Source of the DNA: Armatimonadota bacterium
GTDB taxonomy: Bacteria > Armatimonadota > JAAZEB01
Direction of reading: 5' to 3'
Length of the DNA: 14,607 nt
Assembly: GCA_012841485.1 (NCBI GenBank)
Contig: DUUU01000374.1
Span: 1 to 14,607, forward strand
Within the stretch, counting starts at the first letter, position 1. Each line of letters begins with the position of its first letter. Under the pieces are notes generated by a model, which worked only from the letters and a program-made list of their open reading frames with translations, did no database searches and was not told the origin of the DNA. Position numbers and translations under genes: made by a program. Shown piece by piece: positions 7,900-14,568 of the stretch.

Positions 7900-8940
7900 C
7901 TATGTTCCCCGGAGGCGCTCGCGGAGCGCGCTCCACTCGGCATCGGTGAACTCTGTCGGGAGAGAGAGCCTCTTCCCCTCATAGACCGACTTCTGCGCGG
8001 CGAGTAGGGCGCGCACGCTGCGCTGGTGCAGCTCGAAGCGGTTGAGGTGTGGCGTGCCATGCTCCAGCCAATCGCCGACGGCCTGGATGAAATCGCGCTG
8101 GCCGGCCGGCTCCTGTTTGCTGAAGCTGCTCTCGCCATGCACCGGCTCCGCCATTCCCTCGCTCTGATACCAGTAGCCCTTGTTTTGGGTGAGGTAGAGC
8201 CGGCCCTTGCTTCCCAGGAAGTCGAAATGGAGGTGCATCCAGAAGGAGTCCTCTCCCGGGGTGCCCAACGCCTCTGGGTCGCAGTCGAAGATCACCCGGA
8301 CGTTGTTCGGGAACCAGTACTCGGCAAGAATGCTTTCCGGGGCCAGATGGGTGGCCTGATAGCCCTCCTCGTTGATCGTGTGCGCCATGGCCCACACCGC
8401 CTCGGGTTCTACCTCGCCCAGGAAGAAGAGGAGCAGGTCCATCGTGTGCGGGCCCATGCCCATGGTGTTCCCGCGGGTACTGGCGCGTACGAAGTAGAGG
8501 TCACCGATTCGGTTCTGCACGATGTCGCGGATCGTGCCGTCGCGAAACTGCGGGTAGTAGCGGCGTTGGCAGTTGGTGATGATCTCCATGTCATACTGCG
8601 CGCGGATCCGGCTCAGCTCTTCGATCTCCGAGGGCTTGATCGCCAGCGGCTTCTCGACGATCACCGTCCTCACGCCGGCGCGCGCCGCGGTCTCGATCTC
8701 CCAGACGCGCCTCCCCGGGCAGGTGATGACGTGGACGATATCAGGGCGCAGGTCGGAGAGCGCCGTCTCATAGTCGTCATACGCGGCCGGCACGCCGTAC
8801 TTCTGGCAAAACGCCTCGCGGCGTTCGGCGTCGAGGTCGCACACGCCCGCGAGTTCCATGTTGCGCAACTCGCGGTAGGCAGGCGCGTGCCACTGGGCGC
8901 GCGCGCCGCACCCTAGGAAAAGCGAACGATAGGTTGCCAT
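7900..8940 (-). CDS. Gfo/Idh/MocA family NAD(P)-dependent oxidoreductase
   Basis: A 346-aa cytoplasmic dehydrogenase of the glucose-fructose oxidoreductase/inositol dehydrogenase family, which oxidises or reduces sugar or cyclitol substrates with a nicotinamide cofactor. The N-terminal Rossmann domain has GCGARAQWH at 10-18. The family lysine is in VEKPLA at 95-100 (Lys97). The C-terminal sheet domain carries GMGPHTMDL at 161-169, with His165 and Asp168 in the usual catalytic position. ATG at 8940 is preferred because AAGGGA lies about 9 bases upstream; an in-frame ATG at 8988 would add 16 residues without family likeness before the Rossmann strand. The methyltransferase stop is 79 bases upstream with no clear promoter between, so read-through from there is possible. 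Substrate not predictable. Confidence 0.92.
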   Translation of the reverse strand: MATYRSLFLGCGARAQWHAPAYRELRNMELAGVCDLDAERREAFCQKYGVPAAYDDYETALSDLRPDIVHVITCPGRRVWEIETAARAGVRTVIVEKPLAIKPSEIEELSRIRAQYDMEIITNCQRRYYPQFRDGTIRDIVQNRIGDLYFVRASTRGNTMGMGPHTMDLLLFFLGEVEPEAVWAMAHTINEEGYQATHLAPESILAEYWFPNNVRVIFDCDPEALGTPGEDSFWMHLHFDFLGSKGRLYLTQNKGYWYQSEGMAEPVHGESSFSKQEPAGQRDFIQAVGDWLEHGTPHLNRFELHQRSVRALLAAQKSVYEGKRLSLPTEFTDAEWSALRERLRGT

Positions 8941-9019
8941 CAGGCGTATCCCTTCAGAGCGAGTGGAGTCTTCTGACCGGAAGCTCATCCCCCTATTGGC
9001 CTTTGCGCCGGCGTCTCCT

Positions 9020-10270
9020 TCACGCGGCCTCCGCTGCCAGCGCGCGGACCTGCTCCGCGGCCTCGCGGGCGCTTACGCCGCCGTTCCGGCGCTCGCAATC
9101 CACGACCACCACGTACTCGATTGTGGTCGGTCGGGGCGAGTAGCGCTGGGAGCTCACGCGATACCGCTTGTAGGGCTGGCAGAGAACCTGGAGCGGACCA
9201 CGGGAGCCGAGGATCTCCATCACCTGCTCCACAGGGAGAAGCCCCTCGGTGCTATAGCTCATCAGGATGCGCCGGACGCACAGGCGCGAGACGAGGGTGG
9301 CGAGGGCATCGGCCGCCTGATGGCGGTAGTTGAAGGCAGACCGGCGCTCGGTGCGCCAGTCCGTCCGGATGGCCGATTTGCCCCCGATGCCCTCATCAAT
9401 CCTCGGACTGACTGCGGGCTTGTCCCACAGCACCAGGGTGTTCAGCAGGTGGTAGTTGCTCCCATAGGGGTGCTGGTTGTAAGGCGGGTCGAGATAGGCG
9501 ATATCGGCCCGGAGGTGCTCTGCTAGACGACCGGCGTCTTCGCGGAAGACCAGGTTTTCCTCGCCGTTATCGAGCGTGAGGGGAGGGGAGAGGCGGATAT
9601 CACTGAGGATGCGGTAGAGCGCGGTGCGCGTGGCGCCGCCCCATCCCCGGTGAAAGCCTTTGAAGAGGCCACTGGTGTTGCTCACGTAGCTCGCGGCGTA
9701 GACAAAAGGAGCCAGGAGAAAGGCGCGTTCGTGCTCGTCCAGGAGGCCCTCTCTCTCCCAGGCAGCCACCTGCTCGCGCATGGCATCGATCCGGCGGCCG
9801 TTGCGCCGGGTGAAGAAGAGGCGCTCGCGGTCTGGATCGGGCCGCTCATCATCCTCGGGGCAGTAGTGCGTGGCGATATAGCCATCCACTGGCGGCAGGG
9901 CGTTCAGGTGTTGGAAGAGGGCGTTCGCACCGCCCCACCGCCTGAACAGCGGTGGGTGGTTGCACTCCACGTAGGCGACGTTGATCACGTAGGCATACGG
10001 CTCCCAGTCGTTGGAGAGAACGCGGTAGCCAAGCCGCTTGGCAAGGCGAGAGACCACGCCACTGCCGGCGAAGAGGTCGAGGAAGGTGCCCTCGCCAATG
10101 CCGGCGCGCTTGAGCGCCTCCCCGAGGAGGGGGAGCAGCTTTCGCTTGTTGCCGATATAAGGGATGAGCTGGTGATAGAGGTACTCGTCGGTGCGACAGG
10201 CAGCATGCACACGGGGGGTGTGCCGCACGGATGCGGGCAGGGTGACGGCGGATATGGCAGCACTCATCAT
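9020..10270 (-). CDS. D12-class DNA adenine-N6 methyltransferase
   Basis: A 416-aa protein of the alpha-class (Dam-like, D12) methyltransferases, which transfer a methyl group from S-adenosylmethionine to adenine N6 in a specific DNA site. Motif X, PYIGNKRK, is at 37-44; motif I, DLFAGSG, at 65-71; an acidic SND at 86-88 fits motif II; the catalytic motif IV DPPY is at 261-264, after a long target-recognition stretch (about 105-235). The order X-I-recognition-IV is the alpha order. Start choice is uncertain: the promoter -10 box covers an in-frame ATG at 10309, so that start would precede the transcript, leaving ATG 10270 or 10267 near an imperfect GAAGAG. No restriction endonuclease lies within the window, so it may be a solitary regulatory or protective enzyme. 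Recognition site unknown. Confidence 0.9.
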   Translation of the reverse strand: MMSAAISAVTLPASVRHTPRVHAACRTDEYLYHQLIPYIGNKRKLLPLLGEALKRAGIGEGTFLDLFAGSGVVSRLAKRLGYRVLSNDWEPYAYVINVAYVECNHPPLFRRWGGANALFQHLNALPPVDGYIATHYCPEDDERPDPDRERLFFTRRNGRRIDAMREQVAAWEREGLLDEHERAFLLAPFVYAASYVSNTSGLFKGFHRGWGGATRTALYRILSDIRLSPPLTLDNGEENLVFREDAGRLAEHLRADIAYLDPPYNQHPYGSNYHLLNTLVLWDKPAVSPRIDEGIGGKSAIRTDWRTERRSAFNYRHQAADALATLVSRLCVRRILMSYSTEGLLPVEQVMEILGSRGPLQVLCQPYKRYRVSSQRYSPRPTTIEYVVVVDCERRNGGVSAREAAEQVRALAAEAA

Positions 10271-10304
10271 CTCTTCAACGGGTCGCGGGAAGTCTCGCGC
10301 CTCA

Positions 10305-10333
10305 ACCATAGCATAGGCCCCCGCTGCTGTCAA
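10305..10333 (-). promoter_or_regulatory. Sigma70-type promoter for the methyltransferase gene
   Basis: On the minus strand: TTGACA (10333-10328), a 17-base spacer, TATGGT (10310-10305). Transcription should start near 10298, about 28 bases before the ATG at 10270. This argues against the longer N-termini beginning at 10309 or 10387. Confidence 0.6.
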
Positions 10334-10437
10334 AGGCGCCCGGATGTTTGCTGCCTCTGGCTGAGGGAGGTTTCCCTGGCCTGACAAGGGGGAATGAGCT
10401 TACGCGGAGGTACAACCCCGCAGGGAGGGAGCACACC

Positions 10438-11484
10438 ATGAGGCACGTCGCCAGGTGCTGGCGCCTGCCGGCATTTGCAGCCGCGCTCGCGCTTGCCTTT
10501 CTGGCCGGCCGGTTCGCGACGCCGAGCGGCCCACCGCGAGTTCATGCCGAGCCCTCTGCGTCTCACGGCCAGGAGGCGATCATCGCCGTCGCGCGCGCGG
10601 TTTCGCCCACGGTGGTGGGCGTCATCCGCATGCAAAACGGCGAGCGCGAGGGGCTTGGCTCGGGCGTGATCGTGGACGCGGGCGGTCTCATCCTGACCAA
10701 CAACCATGTCGTCGCGGGCGCGCGTGAGCTTGTGGTTGCGCTTGCCGATGGGCGCGAGCTGCCCGCTACCGTGGTCAACACCGACCCCATCTCGGAACTC
10801 GCCCTGGTGAAGGTGGATGCGAAGGGCTTGCCCACCGCCACCCTGGGGGACTCTGATCAACTGCGCGTTGCGCAAACGGCAATCGCCATCGGCAACCCGC
10901 TTGGCTTCGAGCGCACCGTCACCGTGGGCGTGGTCAGCGCCATCAACCGCCACCTGCCTGACCGGCGGGCGGAGCTGGACAACCTGATTCAGACGGATGC
11001 CGCGATCAACCCGGGGAACTCGGGCGGGCCATTGGTGGACATCCAGGGCCGCGTGATCGGGATCAACACGCTCGTCGTGCGCGGGCCCGTCGGTGCCGGC
11101 GGGCTTGGCTTTGCGATTCCTGCCACTACCGCCCGGGACTTTATCAGCGATGTGCAGCGTTACGGCCGCGTGGTGCGCACCTGGCTTGGGATCACGCCGG
11201 TCGATATCGACCGGGAGATTGCCCGGCGCTTCGATCTCCCGATCACCGAGGGCGTCCTGATTCGGAGGGTCTTCAGCGATAGCCCGGCCAGCCGAGCCGG
11301 GCTACGGGAGCGCGATATCGTGGTCAACGCAAACGGCGCTGTCGTGCGTAATCTGGGCGACCTGCGCCGCGTGATCCGCAGCAAGCGGGTGAACGATTCG
11401 ATGACGCTCACCGTGCTTCGCGATGGCGAGCGCATCCGCGTGATGCTCCGATTGGCCGAACGTCCCCCGGACGACGCGAGGTAG
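10438..11484 (+). CDS. htrA: HtrA/DegP-like S1C serine protease, membrane-anchored, single PDZ
   Basis: A 348-aa envelope protease of the HtrA family, which degrades or senses misfolded exported proteins. A hydrophobic segment at about 11-24 after basic residues acts as a signal anchor or signal peptide. The trypsin-like domain (about 45-235) has the full catalytic triad: His90 in TNNHVVAG, Asp116 in NTDPISELALVKV, Ser195 in NPGNSGGPL. One PDZ domain covers about 245-338 and includes SPASRAGLRERDIVV. One PDZ plus an N-terminal anchor makes the layout DegS-like. ATG 10438 has GGGAGGGAG close upstream; an upstream in-frame ATG at 10348 lacks one. It diverges from the methyltransferase gene across 167 bases; no clear promoter for it was found there. 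A long inverted repeat lies just downstream. Confidence 0.94.
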   Translation: MRHVARCWRLPAFAAALALAFLAGRFATPSGPPRVHAEPSASHGQEAIIAVARAVSPTVVGVIRMQNGEREGLGSGVIVDAGGLILTNNHVVAGARELVVALADGRELPATVVNTDPISELALVKVDAKGLPTATLGDSDQLRVAQTAIAIGNPLGFERTVTVGVVSAINRHLPDRRAELDNLIQTDAAINPGNSGGPLVDIQGRVIGINTLVVRGPVGAGGLGFAIPATTARDFISDVQRYGRVVRTWLGITPVDIDREIARRFDLPITEGVLIRRVFSDSPASRAGLRERDIVVNANGAVVRNLGDLRRVIRSKRVNDSMTLTVLRDGERIRVMLRLAERPPDDAR

Positions 11485-11521
11485 CGGGGCCACGCCGCCA
11501 GATCCGGGCCCGAAACGGAGA

Positions 11522-11575
11522 GGGGACAGGCACGTGATGCCAGACGGCGGCACGCCGGCGCGCGTGCCTGTCCTC
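11522..11575. repeat. Long inverted repeat downstream of the HtrA gene
   Basis: GGACAGGCACG (11524-11534) is perfectly complementary to CGTGCCTGTCC (11563-11573), extended by a G-T and a G-C pair to 11522 and 11575. The 28-base interior is itself GC-rich and palindromic in part. It begins 38 bases after the protease stop and has no T-tract, so it is not a classic terminator. The GGACAGGCACG arm resembles REP-type palindromes linked to RAYT transposases in other genomes; that link is from memory and unproven here. Confidence 0.6.
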
Positions 11576-11817
11576 GCTGCGCCGGCGATACCACGGATGA
11601 AGGAGACGGCCGCGGATAGGGAAGTGCGGCCCTGGCGGCCCGCATAGGCGCGGGTCTGAAGCTGCGCTGCTTTCCGGCAAAGCCCCTTCGGGGCCCCCCT
11701 CCCGGCCACCGCCACCGGACCGCGAGCGACGGGAACCGGAAACAGGGCGAACACCAAGGTTCGTTCCTGCAGAACGTTCGCATGAGCCTCGCGCTGTTGG
11801 CGACCGCGTGGCGCTCT

Positions 11818-11870
11818 CGAAGGACGCCGAAGGCGTCCAACAACACAGCCCAGGGTCTCCTGACCCTGGG
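11818..11870 (+). repeat. Structured intergenic repeat, copy 2
   Basis: Matches 2709-2756 over 11818-11865 (42 of 48 identical). Hairpin 1 is GGACGCC (11822-11828), GAA, GGCGTCC (11832-11838). Compared with copy 1 the fifth and sixth base pairs are swapped (C-G to G-C and G-C to C-G). Hairpin 2 is perfect here: CCCAGGGTC (11849-11857), TCCT loop, GACCCTGGG (11862-11870). It has the same strand orientation as copy 1 and also lies upstream of a near-consensus promoter, 161 bases away. Confidence 0.8.
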
Positions 11871-12031
11871 TCTCGCGGACAGGAAATATCTGGCACCCCG
11901 AAGGGGCCGGGACAGGGCGGCCTGCGGGGCGATGGGAGAAGAGAGTGGAGAGATCCGGGCATTGGAGCCGGAAGCCTCCGTGCGCAGAGCCGATGTCCTA
12001 TGCCCGAGTCTCGGCCGCTTCGCCTCCACTG

Positions 12032-12061
12032 TTGACACCCGGAGCGGCTGATTGGTATAAT
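12032..12061 (+). promoter_or_regulatory. Near-consensus sigma70-type promoter with no obvious gene directly after it
   Basis: TTGACA (12032-12037), an 18-base spacer, TATAAT (12056-12061): both boxes perfect, the best promoter in the window. Transcription would start near 12068 and run toward the 3' end of the minus-strand cysteine-rich gene and then dinG, whose start is about 470 bases away. Confidence 0.75.
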
Positions 12062-12207
12062 CCAGCCTGGTGGTGCGAACACCGTTTGTGTCATCTCGGC
12101 ACGACGGCGATGCGGTGTCGCTGGGCGAGGGAGGGGACTAAAGCATCGGAAGGGAAATCGAGTGGAGACGAGGGAGATGGGAGCGGGTAGCCCCGCCCCC
12201 CATCTCG
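12062..12207 (+). ncRNA. Candidate structured transcript from the 12032 promoter
   Basis: The stretch follows a strong promoter and lacks a convincing reading frame. It can fold several hairpins: GGTG (12072-12075), CGAA, CACC (12080-12083), a GCGA/TCGC stem near 12107-12121, and the strong stem at 12174-12206. A GTG at 12162 preceded by GGAAGGG could open a 61-aa frame, but that frame is antisense to the better-supported minus-strand gene. It may be a small RNA, a dinG leader or an antisense RNA. Speculative. Confidence 0.3.
12174..12206. terminator. Strong hairpin abutting the stop of the cysteine-rich gene
   Basis: GAGATGGG (12174-12181) pairs with CCCATCTC (12199-12206); inside, after a small A/CC internal loop, GCGGG (12183-12187) pairs with CCCGC (12192-12196) around TAGC. 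It starts one base beyond the minus-strand stop codon (12208-12210) and sits at the end of the plus-strand promoter's first 110 bases. Neither side has a T-tract, so a terminator role, possibly bidirectional, is inferred from position and stem strength only. Confidence 0.45.
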
Positions 12208-12396
12208 TCAGGATCCTACCGGATCTGCCTCGGCAGGCAGCAATCCAAACTCACGCAAGCGTCGTTCGGTCGCGGTATCGCAGGCGGATTGGTCCTCCTC
12301 ACTGCACCGGCCGGACTGACATAGGGTGTAGCAGGTCAGGGTCATGATGTTCTTGCGGCCGAAGCAGTCTTGCCGTCCTCGCTTCTTTTTTGGCAT
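12208..12396 (-). CDS. Small cysteine-rich hypothetical protein (62 aa)
   Basis: A 62-aa protein I do not recognise. It begins with a basic stretch (PKKKRGR) and has five cysteines at 11, 22, 26, 31 and 39, the last four spaced C-x3-C-x4-C-x7-C, followed by a charged helix-like region (ATERRLREFGLLPAEAD). The spacing could bind zinc or form disulfides; no signal peptide is seen, so a cytoplasmic zinc-binding protein is more likely. Support for it being a real gene: GGAGG (12408-12404) lies 7 bases before the ATG, a TTGACA-N18-TAATAT promoter lies just upstream, and G or C predominates at third codon positions. It is divergent from dinG. A plus-strand frame over the same bases (12162-12347) has weaker signals. 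Confidence 0.65.
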   Translation of the reverse strand: MPKKKRGRQDCFGRKNIMTLTCYTLCQSGRCSEEDQSACDTATERRLREFGLLPAEADPVGS

Positions 12397-12429
12397 TCAA
12401 CAACCTCCACTGTCCTGCACTATAACAGT

Positions 12430-12459
12430 ATATTACCACAGAGAGGGCAACCGTGTCAA
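12430..12459 (-). promoter_or_regulatory. Promoter of the cysteine-rich gene
   Basis: On the minus strand: TTGACA (12459-12454), an 18-base spacer, TAATAT (12435-12430). The predicted transcription start near 12423 leaves a leader of about 27 bases that holds the GGAGG site. The surrounding 90 bases are markedly more AT-rich than the window. Confidence 0.65.
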
Positions 12460-12470
12460 ACGATAGTTTG
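12457..12470. promoter_or_regulatory. Palindrome overlapping the -35 box, possible operator
   Basis: CAAAC (12457-12461), GATA, GTTTG (12466-12470) is a perfect 5-base inverted repeat that overlaps the -35 box of the cysteine-rich gene's promoter and lies in the shared divergent region with dinG. A repressor bound here would block that promoter. It is short, so chance is possible. Confidence 0.3.
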
Positions 12471-12540
12471 CCGGTTTCGGCGAACCGGGGCATTTTGGGG
12501 GATCCTGTCGGCGATCCGCGGCCCGCCCCATCGGGATTCC

Positions 12541-14568
12541 ATGGCACTTAGCAGCGTGAAGGATCTTCTCGGCCCTCGGGGGACGCTCGCGGAGCGAATC
12601 CGCGGCTTCGAGTTCCGGCGCGAGCAGCTTGAGATGGCAGAAGCCATCGCGGCATCACTCGCGGAGGGCTCGCACGTGCTCGCCGAGGCGGGCACCGGAG
12701 TGGGCAAGACGTTCGCCTATCTGGTGCCGGCGTTGCTCTACCTGCGCCACGGCCGCAAAGTCGTTCTCTCCACGCACACTATCAACCTCCAGGAGCAGTT
12801 ATTGGAGAAAGACGTTCCCCTGTTACGCGACGCGCTGCCGGATCGCTCCTTCCGGGTCGCGTTGCTCAAGGGGATGGGCAACTACCTCTGCTTGCAGAAT
12901 ATGGATGGTGTCGCCCGCCTGGATCTGCTGGAGCACGAGGAGTGGCAGCGCCTGCGGCTGTGGGCGGTCGAGACGGCGACCGGCGATGTGGGCGAGCTCG
13001 ATTTCAGCCCCACCGGGTGGGGCGAGGTGTGCGCCACCGCCGAGTCGTGCCGGCGCCACGAGTGTCCCTACTTCGAGCGCTGCTTCCTCTATCGCGCGCG
13101 CCATGATGCCGCGGCGGCCGATGTCGTTGTGGTCAACCACGCCCTCTTTTTCAGCGACCTCGCCCTGAGAGGGATCGATCCGCAACTCTCGCCGCTGCCG
13201 GATTACACCGCGGTCATCTTCGACGAGGCGCACCATCTGGAGGAGGTGGCCAGCCGCGCCTATGGCGTGGAGTTCAGCAGCTACCGCGTCCATTCGCTTC
13301 TCTCGCGCCTGCGCCGCGTGCGCCACGCCTCTCTCGATGGCGGCTTGCTCCAACGCCTGGATGACGCGAACCGGGAGCTGTTCGACCTCCTATCAAGCAC
13401 CAGTCGTTCGGAGCTTTTCCTCGAGGAAGCGGCGGCGGAGTGCGGCCTGGACGCGCTGGATGCCGCCGCGAGCGAACTGGGAGCGCGATTGGAGACGGTG
13501 CGCGACCACCTCGCGGGCGCCGCTCGCGATCTGCCTGATGAGATGGCGCGCGCCAAGGTGGAGAGCTACGCGGCGACGGCCGACCGGCTCCGCGGTGACC
13601 TCCTCGCCATCTGCTTTGGCCCGGAGCGTGCCGCGCCCTCGGACGATGGGAAGTCGGCCCGCGCTGCGGAGGATCCGGCATGCAACTACTTCTCCTGGGT
13701 CGAGCGGCTGCAAGATAGCCGGCGGACGCAGTGGGTGTTGCATCGGACTCCGATCCGGGTTTCCGAGATCCTGCGCACGGCGCTCTGGGAGAACGTCGAT
13801 ACCGCCGTCCTCACCTCGGCGACTTTGGCGACCGGAGGCTCGTTCGGCTATCTGCGCCGGTGCCTGGGCCTCCCCCCAGCCCGGGAGGTCATTGTCGGCT
13901 CGCCCTTCGACTACCGCCGCCAGGCATGTCTCTACATCGCGGCGCATCTCGATCCCCCGACCGAGGGCGAGAGCTATCAGAGCGCCGTGGCGGGCGAGAT
14001 CCTGCGCATCCTGGAACTGACCCAGGGCCGTGCCTTCGTGTTGTTCACCTCCTACCGCGCCCTGGAGCGCGCGTATGCTGTGGTTGCCCCCGCGGTGACC
14101 TTCCCCTGCCTGCGCCAGGGCGAGGCCTCCAACGCGCACCTTCTCCAGGAGTTCCGGAGCACTCCGAATGCGTGCCTTTTCGGCGTGCAGAGCTTCTGGG
14201 AAGGCGTGGACGTGCCCGGGGATGCGCTCTCCTGCGTGATCATGGATCGGCTCCCCTTTGCCGTCCCGGATCACCCGGTCCACCGGGCACGGGTGCAGGC
14301 GATCAAGGATGCCGGCGGCGACTGGTTCAACGACTACGTGTTGCCGCAGGCGCAGATCCGCCTCAAGCAGGGGTTCGGAAGACTGGTGCGCACCCGTACT
14401 GATACGGGGATTGTCTGTATTCTGGACAGCCGTCTGGTGCGCAAGGCCTACGGAAGGGCGTTTCTCAGCTCGCTGCCGCGGTGCAGCGTCACCACCGACA
14501 TTCGCGCCGTGGCGCGCTTCCTCCGCGAGCGAGATCCATCGGGGGGTGTACAAAAAAAAGGCCGCTAG
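12541..14568 (+). CDS. dinG: DinG/XPD-family ATP-dependent DNA helicase
   Basis: A 675-aa superfamily 2 helicase of the DinG/YoaA branch, which unwinds DNA 5'-3' and resolves R-loops or forked structures in repair. Walker A GTGVGKT is at 51-57, DEAH at 228-231, TSATL at 425-429, SFWEGVDVPG at 551-560 and the arginine-finger motif QGFGRLVR at 610-617. Cys117 (in GMGNYLC), Cys170, Cys175 (in ECPYF) and Cys181 match the four ligands of the iron-sulfur cluster in this family; Cys164 is an extra nearby cysteine. There is no N-terminal exonuclease domain. ATG 12541 gives a typical N-terminus (VKDLLGPRGTLAERI...FRREQLEMA); in-frame codons upstream to 12370 are without family likeness. Its ribosome binding site is weak. 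The last five residues, QKKGR, come from an A-tract that belongs to an opposing terminator. Confidence 0.92.
   Translation: MALSSVKDLLGPRGTLAERIRGFEFRREQLEMAEAIAASLAEGSHVLAEAGTGVGKTFAYLVPALLYLRHGRKVVLSTHTINLQEQLLEKDVPLLRDALPDRSFRVALLKGMGNYLCLQNMDGVARLDLLEHEEWQRLRLWAVETATGDVGELDFSPTGWGEVCATAESCRRHECPYFERCFLYRARHDAAAADVVVVNHALFFSDLALRGIDPQLSPLPDYTAVIFDEAHHLEEVASRAYGVEFSSYRVHSLLSRLRRVRHASLDGGLLQRLDDANRELFDLLSSTSRSELFLEEAAAECGLDALDAAASELGARLETVRDHLAGAARDLPDEMARAKVESYAATADRLRGDLLAICFGPERAAPSDDGKSARAAEDPACNYFSWVERLQDSRRTQWVLHRTPIRVSEILRTALWENVDTAVLTSATLATGGSFGYLRRCLGLPPAREVIVGSPFDYRRQACLYIAAHLDPPTEGESYQSAVAGEILRILELTQGRAFVLFTSYRALERAYAVVAPAVTFPCLRQGEASNAHLLQEFRSTPNACLFGVQSFWEGVDVPGDALSCVIMDRLPFAVPDHPVHRARVQAIKDAGGDWFNDYVLPQAQIRLKQGFGRLVRTRTDTGIVCILDSRLVRKAYGRAFLSSLPRCSVTTDIRAVARFLRERDPSGGVQKKGR

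Larger units (their letters stand above)
11485..12031. other. Gene-free, hairpin-rich intergenic stretch
   Basis: No coding frame here is supported by a start signal or by family likeness. It contains the long inverted repeat 11522-11575; a hairpin GCCCC (11682-11686), TTC, GGGGC (11690-11694); the structured repeat copy 2 (11818-11870); and a hairpin CCCC (11896-11899), GAA, GGGG (11903-11906). Three hairpins with 3-base GAA or TTC loops in about 230 bases suggest related folded modules. Confidence 0.6.

Noticed and set aside
8026..8916. 296-aa plus-strand open frame
   Set aside because: Antisense to the Gfo/Idh/MocA gene, whose motifs are complete; the frame is a shadow.
11160..12038. 292-aa minus-strand open frame across the HtrA 3' end and the intergenic stretch
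   Set aside because: No ribosome binding site, spans known hairpins and a repeat. Its VRRPWA.. string recurs in the antisense of repeat copy 1 at 2709-2756, so it is translated repeat rather than a protein.
12162..12347. 61-aa plus-strand frame starting GTG after GGAAGGG
   Set aside because: It overlaps the cysteine-rich gene, which has a better start codon, ribosome binding site and promoter; its composition (R, S, P, G rich) looks like antisense.
12370..12540. N-terminal extension of dinG by 57 residues
   Set aside because: The extension overlaps the promoter and start of the minus-strand small gene and shows no helicase-like sequence; the family N-terminus begins at ATG 12541.
13393..14553. 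386-aa minus-strand open frame
   Set aside because: Antisense to dinG and without recognisable motifs or start signals.
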